64,000 bases of DNA, from contig NC_016457.1 in assembly GCF_000226115.1 (NCBI RefSeq), positions 2,108,001-2,172,000 on the forward strand, written 5' to 3'. A model generated the notes under the pieces. It saw only the letters and a list, made by a program, of their open reading frames with translations, was not told the origin of the DNA and did not search any database. A program made the position numbers and the translations under genes. Positions 1-12,356 of this stretch are shown in pieces (positions within the stretch are counted from its first letter, which is position 1; every line of letters starts with the position of its first letter). This DNA is from Thermothielavioides terrestris NRRL 8126. Lineage: Eukaryota > Ascomycota > Sordariomycetes > Sordariales > Chaetomiaceae.

Positions 1-3000
1 ACCCACAGCTCATGCGCAAAACTGGGGTCGATGTGTTGCAGCTGAGTCAACGGCTCAAGAATGTCACGCACTCTGATGTCGCCAAGCTCGGCAACAAAGC
101 GCCGATGGTTCGCCATGAAAGATTCGTACTTGTCGTCGCTCATATTGGCAGGCTCGCGGGTGTCCTTGGAGTAGATGCCAAAGAGCTGGGAAATTTGCGG
201 AACCCGGAAATCTTCAGGGTGAAGCTGGATGATAGGGTGCATGTCCACCCCGCCCAGGAGCAGCTGGGATGCTTGAGCCAGCCAGTATGAGTCCGCCAGA
301 GTGTCCCAGTTCTGCGACAGGAGGACGTAGGCAAGCCGCGCGCTGGCTGTCTTGGGCAGGCTCCTGTCGAAGATGGCCATGAACTTGTTGCGCATCTCCA
401 CGTCTTGGGCTCTCGTGCCGATGAGGAAGGCGTGCTCCATGCGGACTGTCAATTCCGTCCGCATGATCTTGGGATCCTCGTAGATGCGGAGAACGAGGTC
501 GAGGAATTTCATGAGCATGGCAGGATCCTGCCGGTGCTCAAAGGAAATCATCTTATGCAGCACGGCTGTCTTTTCCTTCAGCGTCGGCCAGGTTCCTTCG
601 GAGCGGAAGACCCAGCCTTCTACGATCTCGAGAATCTTCTCGCCGAGCGTCAAATGCAGGGACTTCTCGACGATGGTCGCCAAGACGCTGAGGAAGGGCC
701 GCCGATTGTCCCCAAGAATCTCCATGCGCATCACGGTGACCTCAATCGCCTTGAGGATCAAGCCTGTCTGAATTTCCAGATCATAGGCGTTCATCTCCGT
801 CGGCGCATTCGGGTCTTGCTGCGGTCGGACACCGCTGGCTTGATGAGCCAAAGCCGCATAATGGGAGACATGGTCCCGGGCGAGTTTCGACTGCAGCGAC
901 TTCATGATGGCGGGAATGTGCTGGTCAATCGTGGACGGCTTGCGGCGTCCAAGCGACCACAAGATGTTGATGCCGGACACATAGTTCGAGGCAGCCATGC
1001 TCTCTGTAGCAATGCTCGACAGGAACATAATGATCTCCGAAGTTTGAGCTTCCGCTTCCCCGTCAGCGTCCGCATCCTCCATTGGGAGGTCCTCCGGAAC
1101 CGCATCTAGGATGCGTTTGACGATGGGTTTGATGTCTCGATCACCGTCATACTTCCTGTCAGCCATGTGCAGGCAGTCCTGAATCTCCGGGTTCTCCGAT
1201 CTCAAGCACTTCTCAAGAATCTTTTGAATCTGACCCATGTTCTTGAGAATCCACTCGTCGGACTTGAAGTTGAGGATGATGCGGACCACCTGCAAGGTGT
1301 TGATGATGTTGGTGATGAACTTGTCGTCGTATTTGTCCGTGTCAGAAGGATCGGCCGTGAGGAGAGCCGCCGACTTTTCGCTGGCCAGGACCACGTCGGT
1401 GACATTGGGGAACAGATCCACGTCCAGGTCCCCCCAGTATTGCGGCTGCAACAGGTTGTAGAGCAAAGTCAACGCCTTCTTGCAGAGCTCCGGTGAAGTC
1501 ATGGGCAGCATCGGCGTCGCAGGATCGCGAGGCTTGGCGGACGGAAGCGGGTAACGTTCGTTCAGTTGCGCGATGAACTCAACCAGGTATTTGATCATCT
1601 TATGACGGCCCATCGGAGGAATCTGGAACTCTGGTTTCTCCGGCTGCCGCACCGCCGCAGGGGACGAGCCTTGGGGGGTCTCTTCCAGCTTCCGCTTCTT
1701 GGTGTTGGGGGATTCGGAGGGGGCACGGAGAGGCTCGCTCACTTTTCCCTCCACGCGCCGCTGCTCCCATTGCCAGATCAACCACATCATGTTGAGCGCG
1801 AGCTTCCGACTCTCGTTGGACGGATTAGGCGGCGACGCCACTTTTCGAAGGCACTGGATAATCAGCATGGCGAACTTGTCCCGAGTGTGGTAGAACAGGT
1901 CCGGGTGCCGAACGAGGAAGTGGAAGATGCACGTCATCTGCTGCACGTTCTGGCTCTCTTCGGCGAGGATACGACGCGGGGCGACAGCCCAGATCGGATT
2001 GCGGTCGGTAAGTGGTGCATTACACCTCTTGGGCATGACTGGGGCCATGAGTTCCAGCGCTTGAGTGACGAGGGATCTGCCTTCGTTCTGGTTGGTCTTG
2101 AGGAGGGAGAAATATATCTGCGTGACAATCTTGGCCGGGGTCTCGTAGTGGGCGATGAAGTAGCCGATCACGACATACGCCGCGTGCTTGTTGATGACGT
2201 CGTCCAGCCGGATATACGTCCAGCCGAATTTGATGAAGTCCTTGCGAGCATCTTGCAGAATCGCGTGGTGGTACTTGACAAGCATGGCCGACAGTTGAAG
2301 AACCTCCATGCGGGTGTGGTCAATGCGCGGCTGCAAAAGGTCCTCTTGCGGATCGGGCAGGTTGACCTTCCAGATTTTCGTGTTGATCGAGTCGATGACC
2401 GTCTTGTCGAGGAAGCGCTGACCCTTGTTCTGCTCGCCACGATTCCAGTGCCGCATAACGTCCATTGCGACGATCGGGTTGACGATGTTGTGGAGCAGAT
2501 ACCATTTGGTCCGCTGCGATGCGCTTTTGCCGGCGTAAATCTCGAGGCAGCGGAGGACAACGGTTCTCCAGAACTCGATCGAGTCGCTGCAAATGATATG
2601 TTTGTAAATGTGCGAGAGCAACACCGGCGTCTCACGGAATTCATCAGCTGTGACGGACTCGACAAGGCCAAAGAGCGGCTCCAGATCCTGGGGGTTTCGG
2701 GCGAGTGCCTCGACCAGAATGTTCATCAGCTGTTCCGAGGCCTGATAAGCCGGGAGCCGCAGGCTTGGCGCCAGAGTGTTCATCCTCAAGTTGCGCTCGA
2801 GCTCCTTGCCAACCTGCTTCAACCAGTCAATGTGCTCCTTGTTGTCCAACCAGGACAACGTGTTAGGGAACTGGCAGAGAGCGTCCAGCATGTTGATGGT
2901 GTTGATGACGGCGATGTACTTGGCCTCCTCTCCTCGGCTGACGAGGTTATTGCACGTCTTGATGATGACCTCGACGTTCGCCGCGCCGTAATCTCGAAGC

Positions 3001-6000
3001 ACTTGGCTGTCTTGGTGCCGCAACACCTGAGCCATAAACCGGCCGTATCTCAGCTCTTCGAGCTTGCCCAAGATAAAAGCCCACACGTCAGATGGGAATT
3101 TGTTGAGGTATTTGTACAAGGGCAGGCGAAACGGACTGTGATGCGTCCTCCGCAACTGCCTCTCGAGGTCCAAGACGTTGTCAATGACGCGCTCCTTAAA
3201 CTGCTTGGCCGCTTCGGGCAGAAGGTGGAAGATGTTGAAGACGGCGGCGATCACCTTCAGCGAGTTGTGCTGCTCGAAGAAGGTGAACGAGACCTGCTGA
3301 AGGAAGTTGGGTTCGGCGATCGACTTGACATGATCGAGGAGGCGCGTGCCGATCTCCACCTTGAAGTAGGTGGTAAGGAGCCGGAGTAGGCGACCGAGGT
3401 TCTCCAAGCTCTGAACGGTCAAGCGCTTGGGGTCCTGCAGGCTACCGAGGACAGGCCGGAGCCCGGACTGCAACAGATCCTTAGGCAACTTGCTGGTATG
3501 CTGCAGGACCGCCTTCAAGGCGTCATTAGCGGCCTCGATCGTCGGCCGAGAGTCTGAGTAGAGGCACTTGAAGAAGACGGAGACAACTTTGATCCTCGTC
3601 GGGTTGTTGGGACCGCTCCCAAACTCATCAAAACCCATGGCGCAGCTGAGGATTCTGATGCACGACACGCGAAGGTTGACGATGAAATCATGTGTACGGA
3701 ATTCCAGCGTCTTCCCTGCTAGAGACTCGTCGCTCGCATCGGCCAGGGCCAGCGACTCCATAAGAAGCCGGTTCAAGTTCTCGTCGAAAGCGACGAAATC
3801 GCGCTTCAGTGACATATAGTACGTGACCGCGTCGATAAACCCAATCTGAATGGCAAAAGGCAAAGCCCGCAGCGGCTTGGCGTAGATTGGCTGAAGGACA
3901 TGCTTACGGTGAGGCTCGAGAAGCTCCCACACCTCGGCCCCAGCGCTCTTGGCAATCAGCTCAAGGGATCTCTTTGCCGTATTTCGGACGTGCCGGTTCA
4001 TGTGCGACAGCTCTCCATTGAGCATCACGACAATCTGAGGGCGCCGAAACTCTTTCTCGGTCGGTGGCGGCGCCGGCCCAGGGGCCTGCGCCGGCCCTGG
4101 TGCCGGAGGGGGCAGCCAATCTGACTTCTGGGTGTTTTTTGCGAGTCTCGTGAGGAGTAGTTCGAGAGTAACCTGCGCCGACCTCCTCGTCTTTTCGGGG
4201 AGATCCTGAGGCATGTCCTTGATGACATACATCAATGCGCGGACAAACTCGATGTGCTGGCCTGCTAACCACGAGTCTCCCAGCTCGAAATTCTGAAGCA
4301 GCGCCTTAATTCCCAATGTGCCTCCGGCTTTTGTAAACCACTCCTCTTCATAACAGCCATGGCAGAAGGTGGAGGCCAGGCTGTCAAATAAGCTTAGGCG
4401 GGCGACGTGGGTAGGAGAGCCGAAGATTGTGACCGCCGAGTCGTACATCTCTTTGATCAGCCGCTCGGCAGCGTCTCGCACATCCGGGTTCTCGGAAGCC
4501 ATAGACTCCAAGATGGCTTCAGACAGGACCCGGTTGTCAACGAAGAGAGGGCCTTCGCCGGCTTTCGTGTCAAAAGGGGCCTTGAGCTTCTTCATGTCGA
4601 CTAGCGCCCGTCCAACTTCGATGATGGTGAAGTGCCGAGCCAAATTCAACAGCAGCGCGTCCACCTCGGCCTTGAAGTCGGGTATTGACTGAGCGAACAA
4701 AAGGGCTTTGATCAGCCGCTTCAACAAGCGTTCCTCGTCATTCTTCTTGGCAATGGACCGCTCACGGTCAGACGCCTCGAAGGGGGCGATGTCGGCGTCC
4801 GTGTTACCGGCAATGAGATCCTGGACCTGGAGGCGGACGAGGCGGGGGAGGTCATCCGGCAAGGTGTCGAAACCAACGCGCAGCTTGACCTGCGACATGA
4901 TCAGGTTCAATGCTTGCCTCTTGTAGTAAGCATCGTATTGTTTCGACGGCGGCGGCGTCGGGCCCTTGGAGGGCTTCGGTACTTCCATCAGCTTTTGGAT
5001 GGCGAGGTCAATTCCGAGATGTGCCGGGAAGGCCCTGTCCCGCTTCGACCCGATGAGACGGACATCGAAGCTTGATCGATCATCCGCGTACTGCTCGAAT
5101 GTGACCGGCAGGGCATCCGTCATGAACTTCCGGTTCCGGCCGCCCAACTTGCCAAGGATCCTCAAAGTCGTGTGGGCGTGGAAGTGGTTGTACGGATGGG
5201 GCTTCAGATGGTCAAAGAGCGCCGTCATGAGCTCGTCGATCACGGGGGCCATTATGGGATCCAAGTAATCGGCCGTAAGGTTGTCGACGCACAGTTCCAG
5301 TGTCCGCAGCCCTTGTCCAACCAGGTCGGTGTTCGCGCGCAGGGCGACGACCAGGGGGCGCATGAGAAAGCTGAGATGCGGCAAAAGATTGCTCAGGCGT
5401 GCTGGCACGGTGAGACAGAGTTCCACGTAGAGGTCCCGTTCGGCCGGCTTGCGAGCCGCCAGGAGGAGGTTGTTGAGGACGTCGAGAAGCATCTCCAGGA
5501 GCGGCAGAATCTGCTTGTAGAGATGCTCGAACTTGCCGCCGCCAATGCTTCTAAAGAGAGATCTCAGCAGCAAAAAGTAGTTCAGCGGTTCCTCTGCCTT
5601 GGCTGACAGCTCGATAGACTTGGTCACGATGTCGACGACGTGCGGCAAAAGCACCTGCTCGTTCTGGGACGCGAAAAGGGTGACGGCCATGAAGGCCAGT
5701 TTGAAGAGCCGGAGAAGGATGGACGACCGCTTAATGTCGGCAGACCCCACATCCTCGATGTGCTCCATCAGGAAGCGCAGCAGCATTCCGCAGAAGCTAG
5801 GCGACGTGGCCTCGCTGGCGAGGAAGAACTGGGGTATGTGAAGGAGGGCGGTGTGCTCGTGGATCATCTCGTAAAGCCGCGGAATTTCCTGCAGGAAGAC
5901 CTCGTGGAAGGTGGCTGGATCAATGCAGTGGAAGACGGTCGCGAACGTCTCTAGGAGCTCCTTCTCCTCCTTGCTACTCGAGACCATGTAGAAGTTGGCC

Positions 6001-7956
6001 ATGTACTCGACCGGCGAGCTGTACGGCGACTCGGATGCCGGCTTCTCCATCTCGTAATATCGGAACACGTAGGCGCCCTCGCGGAACAGCTTGATGATGA
6101 CCTTGACCTCCTCGGCCGTGAAGCCGTAGGCAACGTCCGTCCAATGGGCAGGGGCGCCGGTCAGGTCGACTGCCCCGGGCTGATTGCAGCTCTTCAGTTG
6201 GTAGAACGTGTTCTTCAGACCGTTCATGAGGTTCCGGAAGAGGAACTTATTGTCGACGACGGGGTCGGCCACGCGGTCCCGCGGGTTGGATGCTTTGATG
6301 GGCATAGCATTGAAGATGTCGACTTCGTCCCATTCCGGCGGATGCTCCTTGTCTGGGAGATATGTCTCCGGGGATTTGTCGGCCGCCTGTTGAGCGTAGA
6401 GCTTCGAGAGCTTGACCGCATTCGGATATTGCCTGTTCATGGCGGCAAACTTGTCGGCAATGGCGTGGAGGATCATGATGAGATAATGCCGAGCATCGAC
6501 CTTGTTGGGCATCCGAGCGATGAACTCGGCCATGTTCAGAAGGAGCTTAGCACTCATGGTCTGGAAACTGGTACCCGGGAAGTTGTCCTGGAGATTCCGG
6601 GTGTAGACCTCAACGGTCTTGCGGATTTGCTCAGGTGAGAGACTCTCCCGGACGTGGTGGATCAGGTCAGCCAGCATGCTATACGCAAGGGGCCGCATGG
6701 TCTCGTGGACCGTCAGGCCATCTCCAATCAGAGTCCGCTCGTCCAACAGGTCGTCGATCTTGGGCAGAAAGATCTTCCTGAAGTTGAAATTGATGATGTG
6801 CCGAATCGCCACCAGTAGTTCCTTTCGCGCTCCCGACTTCTCCCGAGGGCAGTCCCGGAGGAGACGGACGGTGATTTCGGGAAGCGAAGGCAGGAAGTCG
6901 GTCAATTGGCCTGAGTACTGCCTAAGCAGGTATGCTAGGAAACTCATGGTTTTGACCTGGGCGGTGATGAAGTCCCCAAAAGCAGCCCGATTTTTGATGT
7001 TAGGGGAGACGCCGATGTGGATGGTGTGCCGAGCAGCGGCGTCCTTGTGTGCCTGGTCCTGGGCTTTTGCTTGGCAAAGCAGAGCGGACTTGATCAACGG
7101 CACGAATGCCTTGACATTCTGCGCGACAGTCGACCGATAGACCTGGAATATGGAGACGACGATGATGGGGCATTCGGCTAAGACCTTGAAGGATTGCATC
7201 CCCTTCAACAGGGTGCGGTTCGTCTGCTGGCCGCCCTCGACGTTGACGTTGAAGTCCGGAGCTCCGGTGGCAACTGGAGAGCCAGGCTTCGGGGATTGCT
7301 GGTGCGGCATAAAGGTGGTTTGTGTGCTGCTCGGCGTGGACGGTGCCCCCAGTGGGCCGGGTACCGAGGTGCTGTCCAACTGCTCGCGAACAATCCTCTC
7401 CAGCTGCTCAAACAACTCCTGTATCAGGGACAGGAAGGGTTGGACTTTGTTCCCCATGATCTTGTGCTGGTGCCGCATGATGTCCGAAATGACCTTGATG
7501 CAGAGGACTGCATTGTCCTCGTTGTCGTTGCGGACGAGATGCATCAAGAGGTCGACAACCTCCTCGGCGTACGGCTCGAATGGTTCGGGGGAGACCTGCG
7601 AGGTAGGTAACCGGTGGAAGATCTCGAGCACGCAGTTCCGCAGCTTCTGCGCATTGATCTGCTCGGCGGTGGTTGTCTGGAGGACGCATGGTTGGCGCAG
7701 GATGTTCACGAACGTGGGCATTACCCGCTTGAGGAAGACCGGGTAGCCGGCGCCGGTGGTGTAGTGGTCGAGACTGTCACGGAGCGCACAGGCGGCCTCG
7801 ACCTTGAGCCGAAGCTCTGCGATAAGGACCATGGTTAGTCTAAAAAGAGGTTGCAACTCCTAGCTGCGGCAACCAAGTGCGGCATTGAGCAAGGAACTTA
7901 CCAGTCTCGGCTACACTGAGCTTCCTCACCACATCCTCAATCAGGCTGCTCGCCAT
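1..7956 (-). CDS. tra1: Tra1, SAGA/NuA4 activator-binding subunit (partial, C-terminus off window)
   Basis: Tra1 (TRRAP in animals) is the giant pseudokinase scaffold that lets acidic activators recruit the SAGA and NuA4 histone acetyltransferase complexes in the nucleus. The reading frame is open from the start at 7956 to the left edge except for one 85-nt intron (7901..7817, GTAAGT...CGCAG). Exon 1 encodes [18 protein letters not shown] plus one base. About 2,620 residues are visible, of the roughly 3,700-3,900 usual for fungal Tra1. What is seen is a run of HEAT/TPR-like helical repeats, a Pro-rich linker near residue 1270 and a Lys/Arg-rich linker (NTKKRKLEE, near 1525-1700 nt); the FAT, PI3K-like pseudokinase and FATC parts must lie beyond position 1. 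Identity rests on recognising conserved Tra1 segments along the whole length, not on a database search. Confidence 0.9.
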
Positions 7957-9020
7957 GGCTGCGACATCCGCCGTCGCGGGGTGGTTAGGCCGACAGCCAC
8001 GTTGGCCTCGACCGGTAGGCCGAAAATGGACTCGTCAATGTCGGGCTGAAACGGAATTCCCCTCGGGGGGCGGTTAGCGACTGGGATGCCAACAAGCCTC
8101 GGGCTCCCGCACTCGCTAGACGAAGTGTAAGAGTAACGGGGAAGCTAGCATATACACACCCCGAAGTCTTCATGAAATTTACTCCGCAGCGCGCTGATGC
8201 AGGAGAAAAAAAAGGCCGGCTTCGTTATCGCAGTTGGGAGCGGTGCACAAAAGGAGGATTGGGGTCCTCTGCCGCCGAGAGAGAGCGTGGGAGGGAAAAG
8301 GCACCTCGGCACGGATATTCTTCAAGCTCACGGATAAGGCTGCGATCCACGCGCAGCATTGATCGAAAAATCCCAGGACGCGAAAGCTGGGGGGGATGCT
8401 GCCGCGAAATCAAAGTGCGCTAGGCGACGCAACATTTTTATTCCGTACGAGTAGGCATGGGTAAATCATCGCTGATTGGCCGCCTGGTTCGCTAGAGCAA
8501 CCTTTCTCCGGTACGTACCCACGGCACCCCTGCACTGCCAAGCAGTCGCACCCCACAGAGGAGATTATCTTATCAGCTTCCACTCCCCACGCAGAGCCTC
8601 ATCCCAGTTTCTTGGCAAAGGTAACGACCAAATGCCATGTTTCGTTGCGATAAAGAAGGGCTGTCCTTCAACGCCAACTCCTATGCAAAGAAAATGCTAC
8701 ACCGGAAACCGGTCTGTCATCCGTCTGAAACCTGGAATGAGTGCTGGGAGAAAAAAGGTTCCCGGATATAGAAGCGAATGTGTCCACAATTGCCGAAGTG
8801 TTCATGAAGTGGGTGTGCCCGCCATCCTTGGCTCGCCATATAAAGAGCGCCCTGCTCTCGAGAGACGCGACTTCGCAACTTCGCTCTCGATGGTCCGAGA
8901 ACGGCTCCAGCTGGCCGAAACGAGCGGGCGCGCGAGTGTGCGTGTGCATGGCCGTGCGTGTGGCGGTGTACGCCCGTGTCTCAATGAGTGTGGGACATTG
9001 AGAGGATTGGAGCATTCCGT
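7957..9020. other. intergenic; upstream region of tra1
   Basis: About 1.06 kb between the Tra1 start and the 3' end of the LPMO relic. It should hold the tra1 promoter and 5' UTR. I see no convincing coding region, tRNA or repeat; the short open frames here have no recognisable domain. Confidence 0.6.
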
Positions 9021-9758
9021 CTAGCCACGGAAGGTAGCGCAGCGGCCGCGGATGGCAGGAGCTGCGTCAGCACCACAGTTGCCCACGGGAGGGTTGAACT
9101 TCGAGCCCGGGGTGTCGACCGACTTGCCAGGGTTGGGGTACTGAACGTCCACACCCTCCGTGGTCTTGCAGTCGGCACGCGGGGCCATGTTGGCGATGAA
9201 CATATCGGGCAGCGCGTCGAGGGCCGCCTTGCTACCACCATCGCCGGGAATCCCGACAGGTGCGCAGTTCATGTAGAGCTCGCGGTTACCGACTTTGTTC
9301 ACCCACGGCCAGGCCAGGGTGGCGTTGCCAGCGGGGACGTCCCGCGGAATGGTGAGATTGTATGTATGCACCCATGGCCACGGCGGTGGGGTCATTGCCA
9401 GCCAATGCTGGCAACGCCCCCAGCGGGACAGCCTCCCTGAATCGAGTGGATGACTGTGAAAGCGCTTTTTGCAGTAGGCCGGTTACCGTAGGTGAGAGAA
9501 ACCTGGCAGGAGCCGCCGCCATGGACGGCAGAGCCGGTGAAGCCCATTTTCTGCTTAGAGCCCTTTGCCATCTCGGTCAGCGTGCCAGAACACCGGGCAC
9601 CTACCGCAGCCTAGCAGGAAAAGTTACTGCCGCAAGGATCCAGCGGGCCCAAACTGGAGCGCAGGACTGGTATAAGGAGCAGAATTTCTCAGGAGCATAT
9701 GAGCATGTCCGATAGTGGCAAGGCCACAGGCGGCAATGAAGGAATTGGCGAAGATCAT
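9021..9758 (-). pseudogene. AA11-type lytic polysaccharide monooxygenase (LPMO), frame-broken
   Basis: AA11 enzymes are secreted copper enzymes that oxidatively cleave chitin. The first segment starts at 9758 with a signal-peptide-like stretch ending in GHA, followed directly by His20 (HMLLRNSAPY). An N-terminal His after cleavage is the first ligand of the LPMO copper-binding histidine brace. The next segment lies in another frame and carries [14 protein letters not shown], the AA11 region with the second His. The last segment returns to the first frame with GNRELYMNCAPV and ends at 9021. Frame changes occur near 9665, near 9405 and near 9375, and an in-frame TAG sits in the middle segment. 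Three shifts of one sign restore the original frame. No GT...AG introns of plausible length repair it, so I call a pseudogene; assembly errors are an alternative. The family call is from remembered AA11 conservation. Confidence 0.65.
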
Positions 9759-11020
9759 TTCGACGGATGCGTCGTACCGGAAAGGTTTCGTCAAAAACGC
9801 GAGCAGATCTAGATCGATGTCAGGGGTAGGGAAGGATAAGGTATGAGCGACACGCTCGTTCAACGAGGCACTGCGCTAGTCGGCTGAATAGCAAATCAAA
9901 GGAGCGCGAAAGATATTGCGCCAGACAATCCAAGAAGCCAAAAACTTTAAGAAGAGACTGGGAAGTTGTTCGCGATTGTGAGTGTGAGGAATCTACGACG
10001 ACATGGGTGGGCTCGATAGCTAGAGGTAACTTCTATCGTCAATGGGTCAATGGAGGTAAATATTGGCCTCCGTGGCGGGTGCGAACATCGGCCTCCATCC
10101 CCTTCCCATCGCATCTCCTTCCCGCGGGCCGAAGAAAGCGGCGAAGAGCTGCTGCGGGAACGGGGTACCCGGCCGCTGCCAGCGATCCCTGGTAGCCAGC
10201 ACTGAGGCCGGCGAACCGATACTGCGGCCCTGCCAAAGTTCACCTGAACGGGAAACATGTGTGGATCTTCGAGGGTCGCAAACAACCTTGCATACGGCCC
10301 ATGAGATCTAGCCCTCATGAAACGGTTGGCGGGTAGTTGCGGTGAGCAGTCGAGCCCGTAGCAATCCATCCTGCAGACCGCGTCCGGAATGCCGGCTGCC
10401 TGGAAACCGGCTAGACGCGGTGTCTTTAAACGCGGCTTGCACTAGCCGATGTGTTGTAGTGACGGAGTGGAACAGAGCGGGCCGGCAAGCGCCGAGGCAG
10501 TTGGAGCGAGACAACCCCCGTTAATGACCTTGTCATGTCAGCGGAAAGCGCGGCGGCTGTGCCGCCGCAGCAAATGGAGGCGTGCTTGTCACCTCCGCCC
10601 TCGGCCTCTTGGCGGGAATTGTGATGCGAGACCGCGGTAGGGCATGGCCAAGGCCCGGAACGGGAACCTAACGGCAACCAAGGCGTGTAACGGAGACCAA
10701 CCTTGGCGGGGGGTTGCATTCTCCGTTGGTGCTGGAAGGTGGGGTGGTGAACCAGGGAACCGGGTCCACGGGTCTGTGACAGTCCGCGCGTCCCTTCCGC
10801 GTTGGCACGTGCCCAGCTTTCTCCTTTGGGAAAGCACCCTGCTCAGCCGGGGCCTTCCCGCCGGCCGCCCCGTTCTGCAAGTCCGGGCGATCATTGGCCG
10901 GGGGCTGGTCCATGGTTGAGGGGAGCCGACTAACTGGGGTAGGGAGGGACGCCCAGCCGAGGCTATGATTACTCAGTTTCGTTGGGTCCCGATGTCGATG
11001 CTAATGTGTGAGAAGGGATA
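9759..11020. other. intergenic, no gene recognised
   Basis: About 1.26 kb. Several open frames overlap on both strands but none has recognisable domains or plausible splice structure. Nothing supportable is seen. Confidence 0.5.
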
Positions 11021-11453
11021 TTACTTCACGACGACGCTAGGGCACAGCTGGCTCGCCTTTGCCACGGCCGTGGGCAGCATCTTGAAGAAGCACAACTCCA
11101 CTGAAAATGGAGAGCCGTTGTAGCTACCGGTGGAGGAGATCTGGACCATGACGGACGGGTCGAAATGGCCCTGGATGAGCCCTCTACACATATGCCTGCA
11201 GTACTCGCACCAAGAGCAAGGGGGCGAGGAAGGTGCTGGACTACCAACCAAGAGCGTGGGTCTTTTCGGGGATCTCGAGCGTGACATATTGGCCACTGCG
11301 GGAATCTCTCCGTGGAAACAGCTCTAAGTCTATCTTCCAAGCCAGAAGGACTAGGATGAATCTACCGACGTCATGCTTTCCGCGGGTAGTATTAAAAAAA
11401 CTCATAACTTGCTCCAGTTGGCTGTCTGGATCAGCCTTGGCTGCCCTCAACAA
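11021..11453 (-). pseudogene. unidentified possible gene remnant
   Basis: Two overlapping minus-strand frames look weakly protein-like: one at 11453..11241 (contains SGQYVTLEIP) and one at 11296..11021 (contains TGSYNGSPFSVELCFFK and ends SVVVK). They are in different frames and I found no clear intron joining them. I do not recognise a family. It could be the 3' part of a degraded secreted-protein gene, like the broken LPMO next to it, or chance open frame in GC-rich DNA. Confidence 0.2.
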
Positions 11454-11540
11454 CTGCTGGGTCGTCTGGGTCGCAATCTAGGGTTCAAGTCAGCGCCTGG
11501 CTTGCTAGCTCACTTGAGCGTTGCGGAAAAAGGAGAAGGG

Positions 11541-11665
11541 CTAGCCCTCACCTTCAAAAACATAGCCGGCGCGTGTCCAGAACTTCAGCTTCTCGCGGCG
11601 GAACTCTTCCAGGTCCCTAGGCAACCACCGCTTCAGTACTTCTGCTTTGGGTGCTGTGCTGCCGG

Positions 11666-11697
<32 letters not shown>

Positions 11698-12356
11698 AAA
11701 AATAACGATTGCAGTGGATACCGCCGTGACAACTCACCATTCCCTGTCCTCAAGATCACTCTCGTCCCTAAACACGTACACCTCGGCCGTCCTCTCCTCA
11801 CCCTCGACATTGCCCTCACCCTGCAAATTGCCGACCTTGTCGAGCAGCTTGACGGTGACAGTCCGGCGTTCGTACTGACCGCCCTCGAAGTAGTCCAGCT
11901 TAGCCATGTTGGCGCGGGTGAGCCCTGTCACGTAAGTGCCAAAAACCTGGTGGGCCTCGTCTTTGGTGATGCCAGGGTAGTCGGCAAACTGGACGCGGCG
12001 CCGGCAGTAGCCGTGCAGGATGGCCGGCTGGAACGTGTGCAGCTTGGCGATGGCCTCGGGCACGTCTTTGCTGCCGTAGCAGACAGAATAGAACACTTCA
12101 GGCACCATCTAGCAGCCCAGTTGTTTGGTCAGCGGTCAGGGTGTCATCTCAGCAGTCACAAGAACTATTCTCTAAAAGTGTCTCCAATACCAGTGTGCCT
12201 ATCACCGGGAACGTGTTGCAAAGTCAGCAGGCGAGCTTAGCCAAGGAAGAAGTCGGTCTGGTGCGACTCCGCGCTCGGGGATTCCCAGGCCGGCTCACCA
12301 TAAAAGAAGGCGCAGTGTGTGCCGTCATCACTGCTTTCGCTGGCTTGGGCGGCCAT
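11541..12356 (-). CDS. gamma-glutamylcyclotransferase-like (AIG2/GGCT fold) protein with 8-nt microexon
   Basis: Proteins of this fold include enzymes that release 5-oxoproline from gamma-glutamyl compounds; the true substrate here is unknown. Four exons give 184 residues: 12356..12299, 12198..12191, 12108..11738 and 11658..11541. Exon 1 ends in HCAFFY plus G. Exon 2 is only 8 nt (GCACACTG) and completes Gly-Thr-Leu. Exon 3 opens with MVPEVFYSVCYG. Together they restore the family signature FYGTL near the N-terminus, which forms the substrate loop. Without the microexon, an in-frame TAG precedes exon 3. Exon 3 also has LDYFEGGQYERRTVTV, the usual acidic-residue segment. Intron 1 (100 nt) and intron 2 (82 nt) carry GCTGAC branch sites; intron 3 (79 nt) has a 28-base T tract before its acceptor. 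Total coding length is 555 nt and phases agree throughout. Confidence 0.82.
11666..11693. repeat. poly(A)28 tract (poly-T in the minus-strand intron)
   Basis: A run of 28 A on the plus strand lies inside the last intron of the gamma-glutamylcyclotransferase-like gene, 7 bases from its acceptor AG. On the transcript it is a very long uridine tract in the polypyrimidine position. Length may be unreliable in sequencing. Confidence 0.9.

Noticed and set aside
1566..3389. Long plus-strand open frame of 607 codons
   Set aside because: It is the antisense shadow of the Tra1 exon; the minus-strand frame carries conserved Tra1 sequence, and the plus frame has no recognisable domain.
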